Source: Xenorhabdus budapestensis
GTDB lineage: Bacteria; Pseudomonadota; Gammaproteobacteria; Enterobacterales; Enterobacteriaceae
Assembly (NCBI RefSeq): GCF_002632465.1
Contig: NZ_NIBS01000004.1
Coordinates: 220,068 to 284,067, forward strand
DNA: 64,000 nt
Direction: 5' to 3'
Shown here: piece after piece, positions 46,215-56,850 of the stretch
How positions within the stretch are numbered: the stretch's first letter is position 1
Layout of the letters: the number at the start of each line of letters is the position of its first letter
The notes under the pieces: generated by a model
Told to the model about the DNA's origin: nothing
What the model saw: the letters and a program-made list of their open reading frames with translations, nothing else
The model's database searches: none
Made by a program: the position numbers and the translations under genes

Positions 46215-49200
46215 ATGTCACAGACACTATATTCAAAAACCCCGTCCGTTGTAGTTATGGATAACCGTGGTTTAAACGTCAGAACGGTTCAGTATTACCG
46301 ACATCCGGATACTGTGGATCTAACTGATGAACGCATTTCTTTTAGTCAATATACGCTGGCTGGCTTTCCGGAGCGGATTTTTTCACCACGTCAATATGAT
46401 TTATGGCAAAGAGATAACAGCATAAAACCAGACAGGGCCAGTATACAAAGTTTGGGCGGTATAGCTCTCCGAACAGAAGGTGCCGATGATGGCGTTGCTG
46501 CGGCATTAAATGATATTGCAGGACGGCCTGTTATCAGTGTTGATGCAATGGGAGTGAAACGGCGATATTTATATGAGGAAAATCATCTGGCAGGCCGCTT
46601 GCTGAGTATTACTGAACAAGCACCAGATCAAGAACTCAGTGTTATTGAACGCTTTGTTTGGTCAGGAAATAGTGAACAAGAAAAAGCATATAATCTGGTT
46701 GGAACCTGTGTATCGCGCTACGATACGGCAGGTTGTGAAGAATGTCAGAGCGTATCTTTATTGGGAAGTCCCCTAAGAATAACCCGTCAGCTATTGCCAG
46801 ATGATATAGAAGCTGATTGGCAGGGAAATACACCCAATGATTGGAATACCTCATTTTCCGGGAATGTTTCCGAGAATAGTTTTACCACTTATATGACGAC
46901 GGATGTCACTGGCGCGCTACTGACACAAACTGATGCTATGGGCAATCAGCAGCGCTATGAATACGACCGTGCAGGCCAGTTAAAAAGTAATTGGTTAACT
47001 CCTGCACAGGGAGAAGAAAAAAATATAATTTCATCTCTGACCTATTCTGCCGCAGGACAGATACTAACCCAAAAAGATGGTAATGGGATCTTAACGACAA
47101 ATCTGTATGAACAGAAAACTCAGCGGTTGTCTGAAAGTCGGGTTGAACGGCCATCCAATCATCTATCCGGAGCTGCAATTTTACAGAATTTTCATTATAA
47201 ATATGATCCGGTAGGAAATGTTGTCAGTGTTTACGATCATGCACAGGCTGTACGGTACTGGCGTAACCAGAAAATTTCCCCCGAAAGTCAATATACCTAT
47301 GACTCGTTTTACCAACTGATTAGTGCCACCGGCCGGGAGATGTCGGCTCTTTCTGGCTCAATAAGTTCTCTTCCATCACCACTGATTCCGGTATCCAATG
47401 GTGATGATGTGTATACCAATTACATCCGTCACTACACTTATGATCGTGGAAACAATCTTACACAAATCCAACATAATGCATCGGGTAGTGGCAATAACCA
47501 TGTAACATCTCTGACAGTTTCTTCTCGTAACAATCGTGCTGTACTGAGCACGTTTACCACTGATCCGGAGCAAGTAGATACTTGGTTTGATGCTGGTGGA
47601 CATCAAACTTCATTATTGCCAGGTCAGAAGCTTGGGTATAACCAACGCGGAGAGTTATCTCGAGTAACTCCGGTTAGTCGCGACACGGAGATGGATGAAG
47701 AATGGTATCGCTATAATGAAGACAGCCAGCGGCTGGTTAAAGTCAGTCAACACCTGAATGGCAATACCCAACGTAAAGCGCGAACAGTCTATCTTCCTGG
47801 ACTGGAATTAAGAACGATGTTCAGGGGAAATACACTTAACGAAGAGCTACATATTATAACTGTGGGCCACGTCAGGCTACTTCACTGGGTATCAGGTCAG
47901 CCAGCTGAAATTAAAGGTGACCAGTTACGTTATTCCTATAGTAACTTTACCGGCAGTAGTGCGATGGAAGTTGATGAATTTGGGAAAGTTATCAGTCAAG
48001 AGGAATATTATCCTTATGGTGGAACGTCAATCTGGACTGTACGAAACCAGACTGAAGCAGCTTATAAGTTTCACAGATATTCAGGAAAAGAAAGAGATGC
48101 AACCGGGCTTTATTATTATGGCCTGCGATATTATCAGCCGTGGGCGGGACGTTGGCTCAGTGCAGATCCCGGTGGCATTATTGATGGATTGAATATGTTC
48201 AGTATGGTGCACAATAACCCTGTCAATGGTACAGATAGTGATGGAGGGGCATCATTGATGAGCAACGTCATTACGTTGATCGGTGGATTATTCAACAATG
48301 GATTTTCTTTGCCAAGCTTCTCCGGACCGTCGTTTTCCTGGCCATCATTATCCTTAACATCACTGTTTGATTTTGACTTTTCTTTTGATTTCAGTCCTGT
48401 AGGTGCGGTTAAAAAAATTGCGGGGCCTGCCGTAAAGTTCGTATATAAGAAAGCATATAAAAAACTGCTTAATTATGCGCTTAGTAAAGCAAAAACAGAG
48501 CAGCAGAAGAGGAATATTATCCGTGGATTCAGAGGCGTAAGTGTTGGTGTCGGTGTCGCGGTTGCCATTGCGGGTGTTGTGTCAAGCGCAGGGCTGGCGA
48601 TACCTGTTGCTGTTGGTGTGGTTGCCGCAGGCGGGGCGATTGCCGGAGCTATTGGTGTTTTTGCTGGCCCTATTTCACGCTCTTTATCTAAGGTTTACGC
48701 CAAATTATTTCGAGGGCGCACGGCAGCGCATTTGTCTACTGCGACAGGTAATTTTATGGCTGGTGGAAGTGTTGGTAGCGCGGCTGTTGCTCATGGTGTG
48801 ACAAGCATGAATGATCCCGTTTTAAAACGGCAGGGACGGACAGGTGAATACAGAAGTGTAGCTGGTGTTGAGGTAGGCATTGCATCCGGCACAGTTTCCG
48901 CTGTTTTAAACGATGACTTGGTTAAATCAGGTATTGCCGCAAGCGCGGCTGCAATGGGTTCTCAGGTGTCTGAATCTCAGAAAACGCTGGAAGGGGTTGG
49001 TGACGTTGCTGCGACAGCAGCGATAGAAGGCGCATTAGCAGGACGCAAATTAGCTAAAGCGCTTGGTCTTCGCAGCTTGGCTGCGCGTGCGACTGAGACT
49101 GTAGCTGAAGTTGCAACTAATGTAGATATTTCGTCTGCGTCTTTAGTCGAAAATTCCAGTACCGCTATTTATGCACATGGAAAAACCTTCCTGCATGTGA

Positions 49201-49352
49201 GAACAGAAGATACTAATAACTTTGAGGCATTTAGAAATATAGAGGAAACATTACCTGCTGATGGTGATGCAGGATGGTTAAGTGGAACTCTGGAAAATGT
49301 ATGGGGATGGTTTAGCTGGTCCAGAAACCAGAATCAGGAAAGTTTTGCCTGA
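46215..49352 (+). CDS. Insecticidal toxin complex C subunit (TccC type) with unknown effector
   Basis: The RHS-repeat half builds the cocoon with the B subunit; the C-terminal part is cleaved inside and injected into the host cell. Residues 1 to about 674 are conserved (ALLTQTDAMGNQQRYEYDRA, EEYYPYGGTSIW, YSGKERDATGLYYYGLRYY, PWAGRWLSADPGG), including the RHS core end that acts as autoprotease in TccC3. From about residue 675 to 1045 the sequence is hypervariable. It begins with a Phe/Ser-rich stretch, a basic segment, a Gly/Ala/Val-rich hydrophobic region (about 770-820) and further Ala-rich helices. I see no ADP-ribosyltransferase motif such as that of TccC3 or TccC5. Ribosome-binding site AGGAG. 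Confidence 0.94.
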   Translation: MSQTLYSKTPSVVVMDNRGLNVRTVQYYRHPDTVDLTDERISFSQYTLAGFPERIFSPRQYDLWQRDNSIKPDRASIQSLGGIALRTEGADDGVAAALNDIAGRPVISVDAMGVKRRYLYEENHLAGRLLSITEQAPDQELSVIERFVWSGNSEQEKAYNLVGTCVSRYDTAGCEECQSVSLLGSPLRITRQLLPDDIEADWQGNTPNDWNTSFSGNVSENSFTTYMTTDVTGALLTQTDAMGNQQRYEYDRAGQLKSNWLTPAQGEEKNIISSLTYSAAGQILTQKDGNGILTTNLYEQKTQRLSESRVERPSNHLSGAAILQNFHYKYDPVGNVVSVYDHAQAVRYWRNQKISPESQYTYDSFYQLISATGREMSALSGSISSLPSPLIPVSNGDDVYTNYIRHYTYDRGNNLTQIQHNASGSGNNHVTSLTVSSRNNRAVLSTFTTDPEQVDTWFDAGGHQTSLLPGQKLGYNQRGELSRVTPVSRDTEMDEEWYRYNEDSQRLVKVSQHLNGNTQRKARTVYLPGLELRTMFRGNTLNEELHIITVGHVRLLHWVSGQPAEIKGDQLRYSYSNFTGSSAMEVDEFGKVISQEEYYPYGGTSIWTVRNQTEAAYKFHRYSGKERDATGLYYYGLRYYQPWAGRWLSADPGGIIDGLNMFSMVHNNPVNGTDSDGGASLMSNVITLIGGLFNNGFSLPSFSGPSFSWPSLSLTSLFDFDFSFDFSPVGAVKKIAGPAVKFVYKKAYKKLLNYALSKAKTEQQKRNIIRGFRGVSVGVGVAVAIAGVVSSAGLAIPVAVGVVAAGGAIAGAIGVFAGPISRSLSKVYAKLFRGRTAAHLSTATGNFMAGGSVGSAAVAHGVTSMNDPVLKRQGRTGEYRSVAGVEVGIASGTVSAVLNDDLVKSGIAASAAAMGSQVSESQKTLEGVGDVAATAAIEGALAGRKLAKALGLRSLAARATETVAEVATNVDISSASLVENSSTAIYAHGKTFLHVRTEDTNNFEAFRNIEETLPADGDAGWLSGTLENVWGWFSWSRNQNQESFA

Positions 49353-49660
49353 ACTGGATAGGAGGCTGAATTGGCCTTGTTGATCAGTGAATAGTGCTTT
49401 TATTGAGTGGAGAATACATATTATTAAGATCCAGAGCTGTAAATTATAGCTCTGGACAAAGTAATAACCAAGATTTCATACCGTAACGGAAGCACATCAG
49501 CAGGCGACTGATGGATCGATTTCTGCACGATATGCGAACTATCAACCGAGTTTTATTAAACCATTAAGAGAAAATATAATGCAATATAAACTAATAGGCA
49601 TTGTGCCGAGGAGAATGTAATTAATAAAATATAACTTTCTAAATTATATTGTCAGTAGCT
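49353..49660. other. Spacer between TccC-type gene and pxaA-like NRPS
   Basis: No gene seen. A 9-bp perfect inverted repeat (tccagagct at 49430-49438, agctctgga at 49448-49456) may end the toxin operon, though it lacks a T tract. AGGAG at 49609-49613 is followed at once by ATG-TAA (49615-49620). No ribosome-binding site is evident directly before the NRPS start. Confidence 0.6.
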
Positions 49661-52600
49661 ATGAACACATTACCAGTTGTACCTCTTACTCAGTATCAAA
49701 AAGAAATCTACTATGAATCTCAACGTAATCCAGAAAGTAGTCAATTCACAATATCCATCGCAAGAATATTAAAAGAAAATATTAACCTTGAAAAACTTTT
49801 TTATTCAGTTAATAACGTCCTTAGCCATGATGTGACATGCCGATTGCGCATCATTGAACAAGAGGGTGTGTTAAGTCAGCAGATACAAAATATTACCGAT
49901 AATCAAGCAGAGATAATTGATGCAGAAGGTGAAGATGTTGCTGCCCTCTTCAAAAAATGGTCAGAACGCGTTTTTAATCTGGGTGATAAATCACTCCTTG
50001 AGATCGCTTTGTTACGAAATCTGAAAAATGGCGGCATAGCTATTTTTCTTCGGGCCCATCATATTGTTTGTGATGGTTGGGGAATAAACCACTTAGCAAA
50101 AAAAATTGCTGATTACTATCAAAATAATGAAGAAATTAATCCGAGAGGTTTGTCTCTCAATTCTGAGCAATATATCTCAGCAATCATTGAACAAGAAACA
50201 ATTCTGTCAAAACCAGAAATAGAACAGCAAATAACAGAATTGGTTGTGCTTACACAACGCCACGAGTCCGTTTTTTTTAATCGGAGAAAGAAAACTCATT
50301 TATCTCGCTTCATACAGTATCGATATATACTGGATAAGATTGATGTTGAGAAATCTATTTCTCAAGGAATGAATCCCTACCAAGTCATTATGTCTGCGGT
50401 GACTATTTTATTGTCACGAGTACATAATAACACCCAGCTAGTAATAGGTATCCCGTTGCTCAACCGCCGTATTAATCAACTTAATATTGCAGGTCAATGG
50501 GCTAATACACTGCCATTGGCTATTGAGGTCAACGCAGAGGATACCCTTATTGAGTTAGCGGCTCGTATTAAAACAGAAACCACAAAACTAAAAACGTTTG
50601 AGCATATTCCTCTTGGGCGTTTGCTTAAGTCTATGGGGACGACAAAGCGTCAAGGGTTTGATGTCACTGTATCTTATAACTACTCACCTATAACAGCGAC
50701 TTCCCGTGATACCTATAAAAACGAAGATATCTATGCGGCGGTTACAGCTCATGAAAATGATGCTATCGGGATCCACGTACATACCTATGGGGATAATAGT
50801 GAGGTCGCTGTTGATATCACCGGCGCGGCAGATGTTTTCGATGAGGATTATCCATTCGAAACATTTACAGCTTCCTTAGAGCGTATTACCAAACAATTGA
50901 TTGCATTACCCACACAAACTGTTTCACAAGTAAGTCTCTCTTCGGCAGAAGAAATGGCTCAATTGGCGCTTTTTGAGCAAGGGCCAATCGTAGAATTCTC
51001 GCAGCAAGAAACTTTATCAACATTATTTGATAATCAGGTTTCATTACACGGGGAATCCGTCGCTATCGCAAATTCTGGCGATCAGCCTGCACTTACTTAT
51101 ACTCAGTTCCAGACCCGTATCGACAATATGGTGACGGTTTTACTGAAAGAGGGGGTGAGGAAAGGAGATATCGTTGCCATCTTAATGGATCGCAGTACGG
51201 ATATGTTAACCGCTATCTTTGCGGTATTAAAAGCAGGCGCTGCCTATTTGCCTGTAGATCCCAACTATCCGCAGGAGCGGATTGATTATATGTTGAAGGA
51301 CAGTGGCGTCACGGTCATCATCTCCGACAAACTTAATCCGTCTTTAATTGCTCAAGCTTATATTGTCATTGACGGAAATCACATTTCAGTTCAGGAGAAT
51401 GTGAAGCAACCCAATTTATCTACAGCGGATTCTCTGGCATATATGATTTATACATCAGGCTCCACCGGGCAACCTAAAGGTGTGATGATTAATCATTATT
51501 CAGTGGTAAACCGGATTGAATGGATGCAGGAACGTTATCCGTTGGATAATACTGATGTGATACTACAAAAGACACCGATTTCATTTGATGTTTCTGTCTG
51601 GGAGTTATTTTGGTGGTCGATTTCTGGGGCATCTGTTCACTTATTACCACCGGGTGCTCACAAAGATCCCTTAGAGATCATAAAAGCGATCAGTACACAT
51701 AATGTGACGACATTGCACTTTGTCCCCTCTATGCTCCAGCCTTTCTTAGATATTTTGGAAGCCGAACCTGAGTTAGTGTGGAAATTAACCAGTCTGCGCC
51801 GTGTATTCACCAGCGGTGAAGCGTTACCTTCTACACGGGTTAATCAGTTCCGTAAGATCTTTTCCTCTTTTGGTTTCAATGCACCGGCTTTGGTCAATCT
51901 CTATGGCCCAACAGAGGCAACCATTGATGTATCGTATTTCGAGTTTATTCCTGAAAATAATAAAGTGATCAAGCGAGTACCCATTGGTTTTCCAATCAAC
52001 AACATTTCACTGAGAATTATGTCTCAGCATGGTACTCGACAATCAATAGGTATCGCTGGTGAGTTACAGATTAGTGGTGTTGGATTGGCTCGTGGTTATC
52101 ACAATAAACCAAAATTAACTGACGAAAAATTCATTTTGGATGGAGGTGAGCGCTGGTATCGCACAGGGGATTTAGCAAGGTGGTTATCTGACGGTAGCAT
52201 CGAATATTTGGGAAGAATTGATAATCAGGTAAAAATCAGAGGTAATCGTATTGAGTTGGGAGAGGTACAAAACACACTTGAGCATATTCAGGGAATTAGT
52301 CAGGCGCAAGTTTTACCACAAAAAAACAGTAATGATGATGCTTACCTTTGCGCATATTATGTAATAACTAATAATGATGTAACAAATAACCCGAATTTTA
52401 CTTCTGAAAAACTGCGTAAAACTTTACTGGAATTTTTACCTGATTTCATGGTTCCTCTGAAATTTTTCCGGGTTCCTTACATTCCTCTTACACCAAACGG
52501 TAAAATCGATCGTGGAGCGCTTGGCGCATTGGCGGAAACAGAAGTTTTGAGTAACCATGATGATGCTCAAACAGAAACAGAATATCAACTAGCAGAGATT

Positions 52601-55600
52601 TGGAAACGGGTATTAAAGATTGAAAAACTAAGTGTACAGGATAATTTTTACACATTAGGCGGTGACTCAATATTAATGTTGAAAGTACGTTCTGATGCTG
52701 AAAAGGCGGGAATAAATGTAACTCTTTCTGAATTATCACAGTATTTGACGATAGCCGAGTTGAGCCAACAAATTGACCCCGACCGTAAAATTCAAAGTGC
52801 CGTTGAATTATCTCCTTTCGCGCTGATCAAAGAAAAAGAGCGGGCAGCACTTTCTCAATATGAGGACGCATTCCCTGTCACTCAGCTCCAACTTGGCCTG
52901 ATATATCATAGCCAGCAGAGTAAAAGCCTTACCACTTATAAAGATGTTTTCCGCTATACTCTGAAAGGAAAGTGGGAACCTGAAATCTTTCGTAAAAGTG
53001 CAGCAGAGACTATCCAACGTCATCCTGCTCTTCGTTCACACTTTAACCTGGCCGATTTCAGCGAACCTTTGCAAATCATCAATCACAGTATCGATCTTGA
53101 TAATGCCATAGAGATTCAGGATCTCAGCTTATTGACATTGGCTGAGTCTGAACAAATTATCAAAGAGCACATGGAGAAAAGCAGTCGTCAAGACTACCAA
53201 TTTGATCGTGCGCCGTTATATCACATCAGTTTATTCAAGACCGCAGACACTATAGAGATGGTGATCAGTTTCCATCATGCCCTTTTAGATGGTGGCAGTG
53301 TGGCAAATTTAATACGTGAACTCTTTTTTCGTTACTTGAATGAGGGAATATATTTTTTTGAAACGGATGTACTTCCATCACCTGCTTTGTATATACAAGA
53401 TGAACTCCGTGCATTACAAGATCAGGAACATCGAGTGTTTTGGAAAAACATGTTTAATCGACTTCCCCGAACCCAATTTCCCAGCTACCGATTGTATGAA
53501 AGTTTGCCAAAAAATCGAATTTTTTCAAAAAAAGCAATTATTCCAAAAGAAATTGAAAAAAAGCTGGAGATCTTAGTACAGCATGAACACGTTTCAATTA
53601 AATCGGTATTCTTTGCTGCACATTGTTTAACTGTGGCCAAAGTTACCGCTCAGGATGAAATTGCGACTGGATTAGTCACTCATGGAAGACCAGATGCACA
53701 GAATTCAGAGCAAACGCTGGGCTTGTTTCTTAATACACTCCCTGTACGTTTCTCTGTATCGAACAAAACATGGAAAGAGTGTATCCACTCTGTATTTAGT
53801 GCTGAACAGCGTCATGCCCCATACCGTAAATATCCACTTAATGCTATCCAGCAAGTAGCCGGTGAAGGTGCAAAAATAAGTTCCGCGTTTAATTACATTC
53901 GATTCCACATATTAACGGAAATATTTAGTGGCCCTGATTTATCCCTCATCGGGTTTGATCCGTGGGAAGAAACTAACTTTGAAATGCTGTTCAATGTCAT
54001 GACTGACTTCATCACAGGCCAACATTATTTACGATGTGATTTTGACGGCAATGTTTTCTCACAAGTGCAGGCTGACACTTATATGGACACTTATATGACC
54101 ATATTGAACAGAATGGTCAGTCATGGTGATCAGCCAGCAACCCTGAGCCAGCCACTCACACAAAGAAGCAAGGTAATACCATCCTCAAAATTCATATCAA
54201 CATTGGACATGATTAAGAAGAATGTAGGGGAGCAACCTGATGCAATAGCAATTCGTTATCATGGCATGCAATGGAGTTATGAAAAACTCTGGTCAGAGTC
54301 CGGTAAAATTGCTTCTGAACTGATTTCTAAGAGCGTTGTTCAAAATACACCGATTGCTATTGTTCTTGAACGTTCTCCGACACTCGTTGCATCACTGATT
54401 GGTGTAATGAGAGCAGGCGGAGTCTGCTTACCATTGGATCTGAGTTATCCAGCTCAGCGTATTGCAGCAATGGTGGAACAGGCTCAGCCGATACTGGCTA
54501 TTGTTGATGATAAATCCGATACATTACTCAACATGGTGACAGTCCCGACCATAAGGGCAGACATGTTGATAAACGGCAATACACATGTACCGAATAGAGA
54601 AATAGCCCCTGAGCAGCTAGCTTATTTGCTGTTTACCTCAGGTTCAACGGGTAAACCCAAAGGCGTGGCAATGCCACATCGCAGCCTGTCGAATTTGATT
54701 GTCTGGCAGAATGAAACGCATACTGGTAAGAGTATTCGTTCTACCTTACAGTATGCACCGTTGAGTTTTGATGTTTCATTTCAGGAAATCTTCTCTACAC
54801 TGACTTCTGGTGGTGAGTTACACCTTATTAGTGAAGATGAACGGCGTGATCCTTTGCAGTTACTGCATATTATCAATAAGTACCAGACAGAAAGAATTTA
54901 CCTGCCTTATGTTGCACTGCAACAATTGGCTGAAACAGCAGTCGCACTGGACACTTACCCAAAAAACCTGAAAGTGGTTATCTCATCCGGTGAACAACTT
55001 CGGGTCACAGAAGATATTCGTCTGTTTGTTGGTCAAATAAATAACGGTATTCTTGAGAACCAATATGGCCCAACGGAAACGCATGTCATCACTGCATTTA
55101 CGATGGAGGGAGCTCCAAAGTCCTTCCCTGAGCTTCCCCCTATTGGTAAAGGTATCACCAATTCAGATATCGTACTCCTTAACAGTCAATTAGAAGAAAT
55201 CGCTTCTGGTGAGCAAGGTGAAATTTACGCACGTGGTTTACCAGTCGCGCTAGGTTATTACCGTCAGCCAGAACTAACCGCAGAACGCTTTATTATGCTC
55301 AAAGACGGTGATGAGCCACTGTATCGTACCGGTGATCTGGGTGTGAAGCTTAAGGATGGCAATATTCTCTATTTAGGCCGCAAGGATACTCAGGTTAAAG
55401 TTCGTGGTTATCGTATTGAGCTGGCGGAAATAGAATTAGCGGTATTGAGTACACCTGATGCTGATAAAGTACTGAAAGACGTTGCTGTTGTCGTTCAACA
55501 ACACGGTGAAAATGATGGTTTTCTGGTCGCATTCCTGATTGGAGAAAAAAACGAAGCATTTACAGTGCGTGTACAACAACATTTGTCTGAAATGTTTCCT

Positions 55601-56827
55601 AAACACATGCTCCCTTCCAAAATAGAGTGGTTAGAATCACTGCCTAAGACTCCTGGTGGGAAACGTGATGATGCGGCATTACGTAATATGCGGATCATAC
55701 ATGGGCATAATGATGTAGAAGATATTGCTCCGCGAGACAACTATGAGCAAGTATTGTGCGATCTGGCGGCAGACTTATTGAAAATACCCAGCTTATCTAT
55801 CCATCAAAACTTGTTTGATAACGGTGGTACATCATTGACAGCCATGAGAATGGTCGTTCTGGTAGATAAACATTTCGGTGTCAGCATTCCTTTGTCCCTT
55901 TTTATTAGTAACCCAACTGTCGCACAGTTAGCTGTATATATCAGAGAAAAAGGAGGCTATCCAAAATTCAGTCCTCTTGTTCCCATGCGTACTGAGGGTC
56001 ATAAACGGCCATTGTTTTTTGTCCATCCAATGGGGGGCAATGTATTGTCTTACTTACGGTTAGTGAAGTATTTCCCCAAGGATCAACCTTTCTATGCGTT
56101 ACAGGCTTACGGCGTGGACGCAGGATCTAAGCCATTGGTCAGTATACAAGAACAAGCGGCAAATTATCTGGAATCCATACGTCAAATCCAGCCACATGGC
56201 CCATATTCAATCGGAGGTTGGTCTTATGGCGGATTTGTCGCATTCGAGATGGCACGTCAATTGAAAGAGCATGGAGAAAAAGTCGCAAATCTTTTCGTCT
56301 TAGATACGGTTGCTCTTAACACGGAGTCTCAGGAAAAAGTGAATGAGGAAGCACTGTTACGATGGTTTTTCTGGGAATTATTATGGATTAATGAAGGCGC
56401 GACTCTCCCTGAGCAGATTGTACCGGAGCATATAATTTCTTTGCAGGAACGATTTGAATACATCACAGAGCATGCAATTGCCACAGGAGTCATTCCACAA
56501 GGCAGTTCCCGGGCCTTAGTACAAAGATTATTTGACGTGTATCAGACCAATTGGAAAGCGGCTACAAATTATGCTGCTTATAAGGCAGATATCAATATAA
56601 CGTTATTACATGCAACGCGTCCATTACCTGAAGTGTTACGTTCTATGCATGATGCGGTAAGAAGTGCGTATCGTGATCCTAAAAATGGCTGGGAGAGTAA
56701 GACAACGGGACGTATCAATGTTATTGATGTGTCGGGTGATCATTTGGAAATGATGGAAGAGCCTTATGTAGAGGAAGTAGCACAAGCAATCCTTCGAGAA
56801 ATGAAGACGTTATCCCCTACAAAATAA
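49661..56827 (+). CDS. pxaA: Bimodular NRPS, starter C-A-T-C-A-T-TE (PxaA-like)
   Basis: The protein of about 2,388 residues reads: starter condensation domain (10-435, HHIVCDG at 133-139); adenylation 1 (450-960, TSGSTGQPKG); carrier 1 (LGGDSILML, Ser near 1001); condensation 2 (1055-1480, HHALLDG at 1205); adenylation 2 (1500-2010, TSGSTGKPKG); carrier 2 (NGGTSLTAM, about 2055); thioesterase (2110-2380, GWSYGG with Ser2188). Code residues of A1 read D-V-W-H-F-S-L-I-D-K, a serine code. A2 reads D-V-Q-Y-I-S-Q-V-I-K, proline-like. A fatty acyl-Ser-Pro product released by the TE and rearranged by the next gene fits pyrrolizixenamide biosynthesis. A TTG at 49649 is an alternative start; no clear ribosome-binding site is present. 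Confidence 0.88.
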   Translation: MNTLPVVPLTQYQKEIYYESQRNPESSQFTISIARILKENINLEKLFYSVNNVLSHDVTCRLRIIEQEGVLSQQIQNITDNQAEIIDAEGEDVAALFKKWSERVFNLGDKSLLEIALLRNLKNGGIAIFLRAHHIVCDGWGINHLAKKIADYYQNNEEINPRGLSLNSEQYISAIIEQETILSKPEIEQQITELVVLTQRHESVFFNRRKKTHLSRFIQYRYILDKIDVEKSISQGMNPYQVIMSAVTILLSRVHNNTQLVIGIPLLNRRINQLNIAGQWANTLPLAIEVNAEDTLIELAARIKTETTKLKTFEHIPLGRLLKSMGTTKRQGFDVTVSYNYSPITATSRDTYKNEDIYAAVTAHENDAIGIHVHTYGDNSEVAVDITGAADVFDEDYPFETFTASLERITKQLIALPTQTVSQVSLSSAEEMAQLALFEQGPIVEFSQQETLSTLFDNQVSLHGESVAIANSGDQPALTYTQFQTRIDNMVTVLLKEGVRKGDIVAILMDRSTDMLTAIFAVLKAGAAYLPVDPNYPQERIDYMLKDSGVTVIISDKLNPSLIAQAYIVIDGNHISVQENVKQPNLSTADSLAYMIYTSGSTGQPKGVMINHYSVVNRIEWMQERYPLDNTDVILQKTPISFDVSVWELFWWSISGASVHLLPPGAHKDPLEIIKAISTHNVTTLHFVPSMLQPFLDILEAEPELVWKLTSLRRVFTSGEALPSTRVNQFRKIFSSFGFNAPALVNLYGPTEATIDVSYFEFIPENNKVIKRVPIGFPINNISLRIMSQHGTRQSIGIAGELQISGVGLARGYHNKPKLTDEKFILDGGERWYRTGDLARWLSDGSIEYLGRIDNQVKIRGNRIELGEVQNTLEHIQGISQAQVLPQKNSNDDAYLCAYYVITNNDVTNNPNFTSEKLRKTLLEFLPDFMVPLKFFRVPYIPLTPNGKIDRGALGALAETEVLSNHDDAQTETEYQLAEIWKRVLKIEKLSVQDNFYTLGGDSILMLKVRSDAEKAGINVTLSELSQYLTIAELSQQIDPDRKIQSAVELSPFALIKEKERAALSQYEDAFPVTQLQLGLIYHSQQSKSLTTYKDVFRYTLKGKWEPEIFRKSAAETIQRHPALRSHFNLADFSEPLQIINHSIDLDNAIEIQDLSLLTLAESEQIIKEHMEKSSRQDYQFDRAPLYHISLFKTADTIEMVISFHHALLDGGSVANLIRELFFRYLNEGIYFFETDVLPSPALYIQDELRALQDQEHRVFWKNMFNRLPRTQFPSYRLYESLPKNRIFSKKAIIPKEIEKKLEILVQHEHVSIKSVFFAAHCLTVAKVTAQDEIATGLVTHGRPDAQNSEQTLGLFLNTLPVRFSVSNKTWKECIHSVFSAEQRHAPYRKYPLNAIQQVAGEGAKISSAFNYIRFHILTEIFSGPDLSLIGFDPWEETNFEMLFNVMTDFITGQHYLRCDFDGNVFSQVQADTYMDTYMTILNRMVSHGDQPATLSQPLTQRSKVIPSSKFISTLDMIKKNVGEQPDAIAIRYHGMQWSYEKLWSESGKIASELISKSVVQNTPIAIVLERSPTLVASLIGVMRAGGVCLPLDLSYPAQRIAAMVEQAQPILAIVDDKSDTLLNMVTVPTIRADMLINGNTHVPNREIAPEQLAYLLFTSGSTGKPKGVAMPHRSLSNLIVWQNETHTGKSIRSTLQYAPLSFDVSFQEIFSTLTSGGELHLISEDERRDPLQLLHIINKYQTERIYLPYVALQQLAETAVALDTYPKNLKVVISSGEQLRVTEDIRLFVGQINNGILENQYGPTETHVITAFTMEGAPKSFPELPPIGKGITNSDIVLLNSQLEEIASGEQGEIYARGLPVALGYYRQPELTAERFIMLKDGDEPLYRTGDLGVKLKDGNILYLGRKDTQVKVRGYRIELAEIELAVLSTPDADKVLKDVAVVVQQHGENDGFLVAFLIGEKNEAFTVRVQQHLSEMFPKHMLPSKIEWLESLPKTPGGKRDDAALRNMRIIHGHNDVEDIAPRDNYEQVLCDLAADLLKIPSLSIHQNLFDNGGTSLTAMRMVVLVDKHFGVSIPLSLFISNPTVAQLAVYIREKGGYPKFSPLVPMRTEGHKRPLFFVHPMGGNVLSYLRLVKYFPKDQPFYALQAYGVDAGSKPLVSIQEQAANYLESIRQIQPHGPYSIGGWSYGGFVAFEMARQLKEHGEKVANLFVLDTVALNTESQEKVNEEALLRWFFWELLWINEGATLPEQIVPEHIISLQERFEYITEHAIATGVIPQGSSRALVQRLFDVYQTNWKAATNYAAYKADINITLLHATRPLPEVLRSMHDAVRSAYRDPKNGWESKTTGRINVIDVSGDHLEMMEEPYVEEVAQAILREMKTLSPTK

Positions 56828-56850
56828 GCCTTATTGGTTTCGGAGGAAGT

